From the NCBI GenBank assembly GCA_026389845.1, contig JAPLHB010000187.1, forward strand, positions 1 through 64,000: a DNA stretch of 64,000 nt. The letters run 5' to 3'. Position numbers and translations under genes: made by a program. Source of the DNA: Chloroflexota bacterium (GTDB taxonomy: Bacteria > Chloroflexota > Anaerolineae > CG2-30-64-16). The notes under the pieces are model-generated. The model was not told the origin of the DNA. It searched no databases and was given only the letters and a program-made list of their open reading frames with translations. Positions 46,589 through 55,213 of the stretch are shown in pieces; positions within the stretch are counted from its first letter, which is position 1; the number at the start of each line of letters is the position of its first letter.

Positions 46589-47355
46589 AACAAAGGGTAG
46601 AGCGGTTGAAACAACAGCCGGTGTACGTGCGTCACGCCGGGCAGCGGCCGACCCAGATCCGAGAGCCGGTGCAACGCCAGCCAGACCCGCAGATTCGTGT
46701 TCGGCACGATCCACAGACGAAAGCAGCCGAAGCGTGCACGGGCGGCCTCTTGCACCAGCAGACGCAGCTCCTCGTACGAAAGCTCGGGATGTTCCAGGTG
46801 TTCCCCCAGCTTAGGGTGCACCCGGCCCGTACGCCGCTGGAACTCGGCGGCTAACTGCTCTTCCACGCGGCGGGTGGCTGCGCTGCAGGGCACGCCCACC
46901 GCCAGCAGACCGTCGTCCCGCACGACGCGTGCCATCTCGGCCAGCACGCCGCGCCGATTGGCCGGCGCCAGGTGTTCCAGCACGTCCAGGCAAAGCACGG
47001 CATCCATCGCCCCGTCCGCCAGCGGCAGCGCCGCGCCCGACGCGGCCACCGGCGTCAGCAGGGGGTGATAGCGGACGCGCTCCAGGTCGAACGTCAGATC
47101 CACCCCGCAGGCCGGCCGGTGCAGATAAGCCGTCACGCCGCCCTTGCTGCCGCAGCCCACGTCCAAAATGCGCCGCACGTGCGGTCGGCCGGCCAACGCT
47201 TCTACGATCGGCTGGTAACGCAAGGCGATCTCCAGCCGCCAGCTCCAATTCCACAGTTGATAGCGCCGCGCCAGCCCCTCCAGCGGACCGAGCCGGCGCA
47301 ACCGATCCGTGTGAACGCGACCGACATCCAAATGCAGCGGGGCGGGCTGGGTCAT
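46579..47355 (-). CDS. Class I SAM-dependent methyltransferase
   Basis: A 258-residue methyltransferase: motif I RRILDVGCGSKGGV binds S-adenosylmethionine, ACGVDLTFDL and LPLADGAMDAVLCLDVLEHL follow, and GLLAVGVPCS is the last strand. The C-terminal 90 residues are helical and specific to this group. It overlaps the upstream phosphatase-like gene by ATGA and is probably translated with it. The stop codon is provided by repeat copy i, so a few terminal residues may differ from the ancestor. A sugar or lipid-linked intermediate is the likely acceptor. Confidence 0.85.
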   Translation of the reverse strand: MTQPAPLHLDVGRVHTDRLRRLGPLEGLARRYQLWNWSWRLEIALRYQPIVEALAGRPHVRRILDVGCGSKGGVTAYLHRPACGVDLTFDLERVRYHPLLTPVAASGAALPLADGAMDAVLCLDVLEHLAPANRRGVLAEMARVVRDDGLLAVGVPCSAATRRVEEQLAAEFQRRTGRVHPKLGEHLEHPELSYEELRLLVQEAARARFGCFRLWIVPNTNLRVWLALHRLSDLGRPLPGVTHVHRLLFQPLYPLFCP

Positions 47356-48995
47356 CGCAGATACCCCAACGCGGTCAGCCGTTCGAGGATGAGGGCCTCG
47401 TCATCGGCCGAGAAGCCCGCGTCCGTGACATCGGCGGCCGCCGCGGCCTGGGCCGCGGTCTGGTCGAAGACGACGGGATGGCTCGCGCAGTATGCCGGGT
47501 CGAAGATCTCCGTCAGCACGCGGCCGTCCAGTCCCGGCGGCACGGGTAGGCCCAGGGCATAGAGGATCGTCGGCGCCAGGTCGGCCAGACCGGGCTTCAC
47601 GGCCACAGCGCCATCCCTGACGGGCGGGCCATAGGCCAGGAAGATGCCGTCGGGCTGGTGCATCCCCTCCCCGGCAGCGGTCACATCGCTAAACACCCCA
47701 CTCGCCGATACCTCGGAGGATGGCTCATAGCCCGGTTCCAGCACGTACACGATATCGGGCGCTTGATCCACGTATGGCCCGGTGTACGCTGTCTCCCGGT
47801 CGTAGACCGCCTGCACCACCCGCTGACCGGTGCGCGGGTCGCGCAGGTCGGCCAGCGCGGCTTTGATCTGCCGGCGCACGGCCTCATAAGCCTCACCCTC
47901 CGGCACGATCCCGAACGGCTCGCGGCCGGCCAGGTTGACATAGATCGCGTACTCGGACGAGACGCCGGAGTAGGCCTGGGTGTGCTGCCAGTCAATCACG
48001 TGGCTGACCGCGAAGGCGCGCCGGCCCTGGCGCAGCAGCCGGCGCGGGATCAACCGCTTGAGCCGGTTCATGTATGGCTTCAGGAGCTTGCGGAAGCCGG
48101 CCTTGCCGCCCGCGTAGCGCAGCAGACCCTGGCCTGCGAGCCACTCGTCCACGTGGATCAGCGTGCGCCGCGCGCCGAAGCCATGATCCGACAGCATGAA
48201 CACGGCGGTTTCGGGGCCGGCGACGGCCGCCAGCGTGCGGCCGATGCACTCGTCCAAGCCGCGATAGGCGGCTTCGACCGCGTCGTGGATCGGCGTCCGC
48301 TCAAAGGGCGCATCCCCCAGCAGATCGGCCAGGTACGACCAGGTCCAATGTTGCAGCCGGTCGGGCGTCTCGTAGACGACCATGATCGCGTCGCCCCCGC
48401 GGGGCAGCAAGACCTCTTCCAACGCCGCCTGCCGCTCCAGCAGCACACGACGCAGGTCTTCCACCAGGGCCAGGCGTTGATCGGGTCGCCGGTACTCGCG
48501 CTCCTGCACCAGCACGCGCAGGTCAATGGTGTAGCCGCGGGCGCGCAGCACGGTCGCCAATTCGGTCGGCCAGGTGAAATCGCTTTCTTCTGAGGGGGTC
48601 AGCATCCCGCTGACGGCCCAGCCGTCCACGGGGCGCAGGGGATACGTCAGCGGCACGTTGAGCACGCCCACGGTCAGGCCATGCCGGTTCAGATGTTCCC
48701 ACAGCAGCGGCCCGCGAATAGCCGCCGCGTTGACGTAGGTGCGTTCCAGGTCGCGATTGAGCGCGCGTTGAAACGCAAAGACGCCGTGTCGGCCCGGATT
48801 TAGGCCGGTCATAAAGCTGGACCAGGCGGGCGCAGTCAGGGGCGGGATCGTCGAGCGCAGGGGCGCGATCGCCCCGCCGGCCACCAAATGCGCCAGGTTT
48901 GGCAGCCAGTCGCGAGCGATCATCGGCGTCAGCAGATCCCAGGTGGCGCCATCCAGGCCGAGGATGAGGAGACGGGCGCTTTCAGATCGGTTCAT
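47352..48995 (-). CDS. Alkaline-phosphatase-fold phosphodiesterase/phosphotransferase (paralogue)
   Basis: A 547-residue paralogue of the enzyme at 44.7-46.4 kb. LLILGLDGATWDLL, PPLTAPAWSSFMTG (nucleophile Thr region), FMLSDHGFGARRTL and MHQPDGIFLAYG carry the metal sites, and the tail is LTALGYLR. Two paralogues around a methyltransferase suggest sequential or alternative modification of one glycan. The start ATG overlaps the flippase gene by 14 bases. It has no signal peptide. Confidence 0.87.
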   Translation of the reverse strand: MNRSESARLLILGLDGATWDLLTPMIARDWLPNLAHLVAGGAIAPLRSTIPPLTAPAWSSFMTGLNPGRHGVFAFQRALNRDLERTYVNAAAIRGPLLWEHLNRHGLTVGVLNVPLTYPLRPVDGWAVSGMLTPSEESDFTWPTELATVLRARGYTIDLRVLVQEREYRRPDQRLALVEDLRRVLLERQAALEEVLLPRGGDAIMVVYETPDRLQHWTWSYLADLLGDAPFERTPIHDAVEAAYRGLDECIGRTLAAVAGPETAVFMLSDHGFGARRTLIHVDEWLAGQGLLRYAGGKAGFRKLLKPYMNRLKRLIPRRLLRQGRRAFAVSHVIDWQHTQAYSGVSSEYAIYVNLAGREPFGIVPEGEAYEAVRRQIKAALADLRDPRTGQRVVQAVYDRETAYTGPYVDQAPDIVYVLEPGYEPSSEVSASGVFSDVTAAGEGMHQPDGIFLAYGPPVRDGAVAVKPGLADLAPTILYALGLPVPPGLDGRVLTEIFDPAYCASHPVVFDQTAAQAAAAADVTDAGFSADDEALILERLTALGYLR

Positions 48996-50550
48996 CGTGA
49001 CTCGCCTCGGGCGCGGAGCCGGCGTGTTGGCCGAAGAGCTTGTGGCGGAGCGGCCGCAGCCGGGGATGGAAGGTGACCATCGCGAAAACCGCCTCCAATT
49101 CCTTCGTGCTGAACGTGCGCGTCAGCAAAATCACCACCCCAAAGGCCAGCAGTCCGGCCGGAGCTGAAAGCCAAACCGCAGCGTGACGCAGCACGTAGAA
49201 GACGCCGAAAGCGGCGGCGCACGACACCGCGATCTTGATGGCGGCGATCAGTAAATCGCGGCCGTTCATTTCCGGCAGCAGCGCCGCCATTCCCACCACG
49301 AACGCGATGCCTTCGGCCAGGAGAATCCCATAGACCAGGCCAAAGCCTTGATAGGTCGGCACCAGATAGAAATAGGTCGTCAGCGCGCCGATCAGGAATC
49401 CGGCGCCCAGGCCGATGGCGACGATCGCCTGGCGGCCGACTGCCAGCAACGCGGCCTCCAGGAATTGGCTCAGAAAGGAAAACGGGATGCTCCAACTCAT
49501 GGCCGCCAGCATCGCGGCCGATCCGATCAGCGCCTGGCCCAGCACAATCTGGGTGATGGGTTGGGCCAGGGTCGTCATCACCACGGTGAGGAGCAGGCTC
49601 AACGCCAGGTAGAGCTTGAAGCTTTTCGCCAGGGTGTCGCGAAAGCGGGCCGGCTCCAACCGCGCCTGCTGGGCGAACACCGGCAGGATGGCGCCCACCA
49701 GCGATGCCGGCACGATCCGCAACTGCTCCACGAGCCGCAGCGGGCCATAGATCAGGCCGACGGCCAGATCGCCTTGTCCCGGCGCCTGCTGGTTCAATAG
49801 ATTGGCGACCATCACGACGCCCCCGCGCCAGATCAGCCGACGCAGGATCAGGTTGATCCCGAGGGGCAAGGAATCCTTGAAGATCAGTCTCATGCTCCGC
49901 CAATCGCGGCTCAGATGCTCCTCGATGAAACGTGTGCGGGCCAAATGCCAGGCATAAACCAGCCGTAACAGGTTCGCCACGGCGCGGACCGCGAACAGGC
50001 CGATCAGCCCCCAGTTGAACAAGATCGCCGGCACACAAAGCAACGTGATCAACACCTGGCCGGCGATCACGGTGTAGGTCTGATAGCGCATCTGCTGGTA
50101 AGCGCGGTAGACGGAGTTAAAAACCTCAGCAAGGACGAAGAAGACTTGGCCGACCGCGAACAGCACGATAGACCACCACAACTCGGAATCGGAGCGCAGA
50201 CCGGGCGCGGCCAGCATCACGACGACCAGCATCACCAGCGACAGACCCAGCCGCATCGTCCAGACATCGCTCAACGGCTTTTCGGCGTGGGTCAGGTCGC
50301 TCGCCATCTCCCGAATTTGCACGCGTGAGCTGCTCAGCTCGGTGAGCATGATGAATAGCTCGATAAAGGAGATGACATAGCCATATCGCCCGAACCCCGC
50401 CTGGTCCAGGTAGCGCGCCACCAGCGATAGCAGGAGCAGACTGAGCACCGCCTCGATGCCATAGGCGATGAGCAGATAGCCGGAATTGACCGCGATCCGG
50501 CGGGGTGGCTGATCAGTCATCTTTCGCATCAAATCGCCTTCCGGCGGCAT
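48982..50550 (-). CDS. Wzx-type polysaccharide flippase (MOP superfamily)
   Basis: A 515-522-residue membrane protein with about 12-14 hydrophobic helices, starting NSGYLLIAYGIEAVLSLLLL and VARYLDQAGFGRYGYVISF. This is the usual opening of oligosaccharide flippases, which move lipid-linked repeat units across the membrane. An ATG at 50529 with AAGG upstream is as likely as 50550. It lies between the AlkP-fold enzyme and the DUF2142-like protein in the polysaccharide operon. The polymerase-like and Wzz-like genes upstream complete a Wzx/Wzy system. Confidence 0.88.
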   Translation of the reverse strand: MPPEGDLMRKMTDQPPRRIAVNSGYLLIAYGIEAVLSLLLLSLVARYLDQAGFGRYGYVISFIELFIMLTELSSSRVQIREMASDLTHAEKPLSDVWTMRLGLSLVMLVVVMLAAPGLRSDSELWWSIVLFAVGQVFFVLAEVFNSVYRAYQQMRYQTYTVIAGQVLITLLCVPAILFNWGLIGLFAVRAVANLLRLVYAWHLARTRFIEEHLSRDWRSMRLIFKDSLPLGINLILRRLIWRGGVVMVANLLNQQAPGQGDLAVGLIYGPLRLVEQLRIVPASLVGAILPVFAQQARLEPARFRDTLAKSFKLYLALSLLLTVVMTTLAQPITQIVLGQALIGSAAMLAAMSWSIPFSFLSQFLEAALLAVGRQAIVAIGLGAGFLIGALTTYFYLVPTYQGFGLVYGILLAEGIAFVVGMAALLPEMNGRDLLIAAIKIAVSCAAAFGVFYVLRHAAVWLSAPAGLLAFGVVILLTRTFSTKELEAVFAMVTFHPRLRPLRHKLFGQHAGSAPEASHDEPI

Positions 50551-50565
50551 GGGAGCCGCCTCTCC

Positions 50566-52392
50566 TCAACCAAAGTAATAGTGCGGCACGAGCACCCCGA
50601 ACAAAGCATACAGGTCGAGACACAGGAAGCCGACGAGATACCAGCGCAGCGCGTGGCGTATGCGCCACCGGGCGCTCCAGCGCCGCAGGCCGGCGACAAA
50701 GAAGACCAGGACGGGTACCAGCGCGGGGTTCAGATACCGCGCCTGTGGCTGCCAGTCGCGGCCCCACATGGGCAACACAACCATCTGCAGGACGGCCAAC
50801 GCCAGGCCGAGCGCCAACCAGCGGCCGAGCGCCGGCGGCAGGTCGAGGGCGATGCCGGGGCGGTTGGAACGCAAAAGCCCGGCCACGGCCAAACCGCACA
50901 CGGCCGCCAGCACGACGTAAACCGGCGCCGGCAGCGGCACCTGCAGCCAGCCGAAGTTGCCCCAAAAGCCCGGAAAGAGCAGCACCAGGTAGAGCAGGCT
51001 GCGCGACAACGAAGGCGCCGGCGCAGCGGTCTGGACTTTCACCAGCCACGACCCCATCAGGAGATCCGCCAATTGCAGCGCCAGGCGAGCGCCCTGCTCG
51101 AAATCGCCGTTGCGCAGCAACTCGGCGCCGCCCGCGGCCGATACGACGACGAGCGATGCGTCGTCCACGACCAGGACCGCGCGCCCGGCCTCAGCCCCGA
51201 TTGCTACGGCCACGCGCACGTCGGCGGTGTCCGGGCTGACCGGGTGCGTGACCTCGACCCATTGCCAGGCGGAGGTGGCGACCGCCGTGGTCTGGCTCAC
51301 CCCCCGGTCGTCCCGGATCGTGACACGCATCGGCGTAGCGTCGCCCTCGGCCCGCACCCACGCACCGAAGCGCACGGTCTGGCCGCGCGCCTGCGCCCGC
51401 TCCTGGCCGGATAAGACCTGCAGCAGGCGGGCAGAGCCGCCGCCGCCGGCCTGCACCAACCGCACCCCCGTCTGGCCCGTGCGCGCCGCCCCCGGCGTGC
51501 GGCCCCACCCCTGCGCCTGCCCGCGTTGGATCCAGTTGGCTGGCGGGTTGCCGGGCCGCGCGGCGCAGAGCACGATCAGCAACCCCGCGGCCGCCAGCAC
51601 AACCACCGCGCGCACCTGCCACGACCAGCGGCGCCAGACCGGCGCCGCGAGTTGCACACAGGCCAGGCCGGCCAGCGGGATCAGGAAGGCGGCCGTCTTC
51701 TTGGTCATGGCAGCCAGAATGGCGATGGTCAACGTCGCCGCGGCCAGGGGCCACCCCAGCCGCCGGCCGAAGCGCGCCAGACAGCCGAACGCCGCTGCGC
51801 CGAGCAGCATGGCGAGGTTGTCGTTGTTGACCGCGCCGCCGATGAACGCCAGCATGGGCAGACCCGCCGCCGCTCCCGCAGTAGCGACGACCGGGGCCAG
51901 GGCACGCGGCCAAATGCCGGCTGCCGCCCACCACACGGCCAGCACTGTCAACACGAAGAACCCACTCGACACGAGCCGCATCAGGTAGACCCGGGTCTCC
52001 AGGCCGACCGGCAAGCGGCAGATCGGCGCGAGCGCCGCGTAATACCAGGCCGGCTCGTCGCCCACCTGCCGGGCGGCCCGGCGCAAAAACGGGTCCCCGT
52101 CGAAGGTGGTGGGCAACGGATCGGGCGTGGGTTCGCGCACCCAGCGCCAGAAATCATGATCGGCCAGGGAGCGAATGAGGCGCTGCTGCAAGGCGGGATC
52201 GTAGTCGCCAGGCCGCAAATCGAAGCCGCGCTCAGCCACCAGGCAGGCCATCTCCACGTGGCTCGGCTCGTCGGGGGCCTGCCAGAGAGGCGTCACCGCG
52301 ACGTACAGCGCGCTGTGCAGGCCAGCCCACAGCAGAAGCAACCACAGCCAAACCCGCCGGTTCAGGTTATTCTCCTCCGGCCCTTGGGGCAA
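50566..52392 (-). CDS. Multi-spanning membrane protein, DUF2142/GT39-like
   Basis: A 608-codon frame with about ten hydrophobic helices. The N-terminal VTPLWQAPDEPSHVEMA is the acidic motif of DUF2142/GT39-type lipid-sugar transferases, with catalytic Asp/Glu outside the membrane. Between helices 8 and 9 there is a beta-rich insert of about 160 residues (carbohydrate-binding-like: VRFGAWVRAEGDA, WQWVEVTH). The start is uncertain: TTG 52392 overlaps the previous gene by 26 bases and lacks a ribosome site, whereas GGAGGAG lies just before a CTG at about 52362. Probable role: adding a sugar from a polyprenyl phosphate outside the cell. Confidence 0.75.
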   Translation of the reverse strand: MPQGPEENNLNRRVWLWLLLLWAGLHSALYVAVTPLWQAPDEPSHVEMACLVAERGFDLRPGDYDPALQQRLIRSLADHDFWRWVREPTPDPLPTTFDGDPFLRRAARQVGDEPAWYYAALAPICRLPVGLETRVYLMRLVSSGFFVLTVLAVWWAAAGIWPRALAPVVATAGAAAGLPMLAFIGGAVNNDNLAMLLGAAAFGCLARFGRRLGWPLAAATLTIAILAAMTKKTAAFLIPLAGLACVQLAAPVWRRWSWQVRAVVVLAAAGLLIVLCAARPGNPPANWIQRGQAQGWGRTPGAARTGQTGVRLVQAGGGGSARLLQVLSGQERAQARGQTVRFGAWVRAEGDATPMRVTIRDDRGVSQTTAVATSAWQWVEVTHPVSPDTADVRVAVAIGAEAGRAVLVVDDASLVVVSAAGGAELLRNGDFEQGARLALQLADLLMGSWLVKVQTAAPAPSLSRSLLYLVLLFPGFWGNFGWLQVPLPAPVYVVLAAVCGLAVAGLLRSNRPGIALDLPPALGRWLALGLALAVLQMVVLPMWGRDWQPQARYLNPALVPVLVFFVAGLRRWSARWRIRHALRWYLVGFLCLDLYALFGVLVPHYYFG

Positions 52393-53797
52393 GGAGCCGT
52401 GCGCCGCTCACCAGCAGCGCCGCATGCACCCACATATATGCCAACCACGTGCCGTCGGTGGACTGGTACGCGACCATCAACGTGATGAAGCCAAGCCATA
52501 ATCCCAACAAAGCCGCCCGGCTGAGGCGATCGTTGAGCCGGCCGATCGCGCGCCAGCCGATCCACAGCACGCCGCCCACAAAACCGCCAAAGGCGAGCAG
52601 GCCCAAGAGACCGGTCTCCTGCAACGTGCGGGCCGTCTGATTGGCGATCCAGGCGTCAGTGCCCCATCGCTGGCCGTAGAGCTGGAAAAACGTGCCCGGC
52701 CCCCAGCCAATCAGCGGATGCTGCTGCCAATCCGACACAGCCTGCACGATGTCCGCCAACCGATTGCCGAAGGTCTGATCGTTCAGCGCCGAAGTGAACG
52801 CGGCGAACAGCGAGCGGAGCCGGGCGACCAGCGGCACCGAGGTGGGCAGGACCTGGATCAAGATGAGCGAGACGATCAGGATAAGCGGCAGGCCCAGGAC
52901 GAGCAGCCCGCCGCGCTCGATTTGGGCGCGCCGGCTCGCCCGGTAAGTCACGAACCATACGGCCAGGCCGCCCCCCAGCGCCAACCAGGCGCCTCGCGAG
53001 AAACTCAGCGCGGTCGCCAAACCCGTGACGCCGATCACCGCCAACAGCGCGGCCCGCCTCCAGATGAACGGTCGCGGTTGAACCATCAAGAGGCACAAGA
53101 AGGCCAGCAACCAGGCCGCCGACTGGCTGCCGAACATATTGCCCTCTTCTAGTGTGCCGTAAGGAACCGGGATCGGCAGGACGTTCGAGGTTTGCACTCC
53201 GATATTGACGCCGAAGTTGTAGACCACGCGCGCCAGAAGTCCGAACAGGTCTTGCGCCAACGCCAGGCCCAGAAAAACCCAGAACAGCGTCCACCATTGC
53301 TTACGCGAGTGCAGCAGGTTGACGGCGACCACGTAGGTCACAGCCATCATCCCCAGCCGAACGATGTGGCGCACTGAATCACCGGGGTCCGGCGCGTTGA
53401 CGACTGTGGCGAGCGCATTGATGCCAAACCACGCCAGCGCGCAAATGCCCGGGAGATCCAGCCAAACCGGCCGACGCTGCGCCAACACCTGGACAAGGAG
53501 CACGCCGACAACCAGCACAAGCGCCGCCTGTTCGGGTCGCACGTTGACCGGCCCAATCTCGGCATTGAAACGGGTGAAGTGGGTGGCGGCCAGCAACACG
53601 ATCAGCCCGCTGGTGGGCCACCAGTGAAGCAACAAGAAAAGGCCCAGGCCAACGATGACCAGGACAAGCGTTGGCAGCGGCGCGATGATGGCGCCCAGGC
53701 CCAACAGGATCGCCAGCCCACCGAAGCCCAGCCGATTCACGGGGTCGCCCAGCAGCCCGGCACGACCCGGCTTCGCCTCGCCCCTACGGTCGGACAT
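52367..53797 (-). CDS. O-antigen ligase / Wzy-like polymerase
   Basis: A 476-residue membrane protein with about 11 hydrophobic segments and the large extracellular loop of this family, containing SDWQQHPLIGWGPGTFFQLYG and the conserved His-Pro and Gly residues. Such enzymes polymerise or ligate lipid-linked glycans. It overlaps the Wzz-like gene by 14 bases and its own 3' end overlaps the next gene. Polymerase and ligase cannot be told apart from sequence; the operon context (Wzx, Wzz) favours polymerase. Confidence 0.85.
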   Translation of the reverse strand: MSDRRGEAKPGRAGLLGDPVNRLGFGGLAILLGLGAIIAPLPTLVLVIVGLGLFLLLHWWPTSGLIVLLAATHFTRFNAEIGPVNVRPEQAALVLVVGVLLVQVLAQRRPVWLDLPGICALAWFGINALATVVNAPDPGDSVRHIVRLGMMAVTYVVAVNLLHSRKQWWTLFWVFLGLALAQDLFGLLARVVYNFGVNIGVQTSNVLPIPVPYGTLEEGNMFGSQSAAWLLAFLCLLMVQPRPFIWRRAALLAVIGVTGLATALSFSRGAWLALGGGLAVWFVTYRASRRAQIERGGLLVLGLPLILIVSLILIQVLPTSVPLVARLRSLFAAFTSALNDQTFGNRLADIVQAVSDWQQHPLIGWGPGTFFQLYGQRWGTDAWIANQTARTLQETGLLGLLAFGGFVGGVLWIGWRAIGRLNDRLSRAALLGLWLGFITLMVAYQSTDGTWLAYMWVHAALLVSGARLLAPRAGGE

Positions 53798-54998
53798 CGG
53801 AATAACCGAGAACTAATGCCAGCAACATACCAGCCAAGAGACCCACCACGCCAGCCAGACCCAAAGTGAGGATCCAGGCTGGGGTCGCCTGAGTCGCTGA
53901 ACTCAGCAAAGCCAGCGGCGGGCCAACCACACTCTTCTGGATGTCAATCTCCGTGATCTTGCGTTCCAGCGCGCGCACGGCCTCCTCGGCCTGGGAGTAT
54001 TTCCGGTTCAGCAGGTTACGGTCGCCGATCTGCATCGCCAGTTCACCTTGAAGCGCCGTGATCTCGGTTTCGAGATCATGGATCGTCGCCGCCAACGAGT
54101 GCTCTTCGTCGGCCAGCGCCGGCAAGAGCAGCTTGAGGTCCCCGTTCATGGCCCCCACCTGCTGGCGGGTCAGTTGGCCTCGTTGCACCAGCAAAGGACT
54201 ATCCAGGACCTCCAGCGGGAGCGAATTCAGGTTTCCGCCGCTGGTTTGGACGGCCTCAGTCCGCGCCTTGAGGCTGCGCACCCGGTCGAGGGTCGCCTGA
54301 TATTCGGCCAGGGTGCTGGATTTCAAGACCACTTCTTGTTGACGCGCGGTCAGACCGGCCGCCAGAGCGCCTTCCTGGAGGGTCGTCATTTGGCTGCCTA
54401 GCTCCAGGCCCAGGCCCGTGCGCGCCTGTAAATCCTGTAGGGCCTTCGTCGTCGCAGTCAGGGTTTCTTGCGCCGAAACAAGGACCTGCTGAAACCTGGT
54501 CTTGTCGCCGCCCTGACCATAACGCGCATCCACCTCGGCGATCAAGACATCAGCCCAGGTGTTGGCCATCGCTGTCGCCAGCCCTTTCGTCGGCGCACGC
54601 GCGTCGAGCGTCATCAGGCGCCCGGTGCCGTTTTTGAGCGAGACGCTGCTCCACATCGCCTTTGGTGAGCGCAGTTTGGCCGGCAACGCATCGCCCATCT
54701 TGGCAATGACGCGCTGCGCCAACTCCATGCCCGACCCCTGCTCTGAGACCAGGATGGCGTAATCGCTGCGCCGATCCACCCGCACGTCTTCGGTGACCGT
54801 CTGGAAGTTCACATCGAGGCGCCAAAGGTATTTTTGGGGCTGGGCGATCAGTTGCGTGCGCGCCTGGTAATGGGCTGATTGCAGCACGAAGGTATAGAGC
54901 GCCGCAGCCGTCAATGTGATCAACAGGGTCAGCGCTGCCACGCGCCAGCGTTTGCGCAGAATCGCCAAGTATTGGCGAAGGTCGAATTCGTCTTCCAT
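53784..54998 (-). CDS. Wzz-like polysaccharide co-polymerase / chain-length regulator
   Basis: A 404-residue protein with an N-terminal helix (VAALTLLITLTAAALYTFVL) after EDEFDLRQYLAILRKRW. A large extracytoplasmic coiled domain of about 300 residues follows, then a C-terminal helix (ILTLGLAGVVGLLAGMLLALVLGY). This is the Wzz layout, setting glycan chain length. No tyrosine-kinase domain is attached. ATG 54998 has AAGGAG upstream; a longer frame would translate repeat copy j. It is next to the polymerase, as usual. Confidence 0.88.
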   Translation of the reverse strand: MEDEFDLRQYLAILRKRWRVAALTLLITLTAAALYTFVLQSAHYQARTQLIAQPQKYLWRLDVNFQTVTEDVRVDRRSDYAILVSEQGSGMELAQRVIAKMGDALPAKLRSPKAMWSSVSLKNGTGRLMTLDARAPTKGLATAMANTWADVLIAEVDARYGQGGDKTRFQQVLVSAQETLTATTKALQDLQARTGLGLELGSQMTTLQEGALAAGLTARQQEVVLKSSTLAEYQATLDRVRSLKARTEAVQTSGGNLNSLPLEVLDSPLLVQRGQLTRQQVGAMNGDLKLLLPALADEEHSLAATIHDLETEITALQGELAMQIGDRNLLNRKYSQAEEAVRALERKITEIDIQKSVVGPPLALLSSATQATPAWILTLGLAGVVGLLAGMLLALVLGYSDVRP

Positions 54999-55032
54999 CA
55001 AGGCTCCTTCTGTTTCTTGTTGGGTGATACCA

Positions 55033-55213
55033 GAGACATTGTCGGCAATAGCAGCAAGTGTCACCCTGAGCGAGTTAACCATGGATCGTGCGTTACGGCG
55101 AGCCTCTAGCGAAGGGTCTCGCGCGGCATGGAGGAGATTCTTCGCTGGTTTCACGCCGCAACTAGAGGCCCGAGGCCGACCCGCTCAGAATGACGGCTAT
55201 TCCCGATACTCTC
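55033..55213. mobile_element. MITE-like element, family 1 copy j
   Basis: A diverged relative of copy f with ends GAGACATTGTCGGCAATA and (complement) GAGAGTATCGGGAATA around the common core. It separates the Wzz-like gene from the GT39-like gene. The latter's stop codon and last residues (LREYRE) lie inside its end. Confidence 0.75.
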
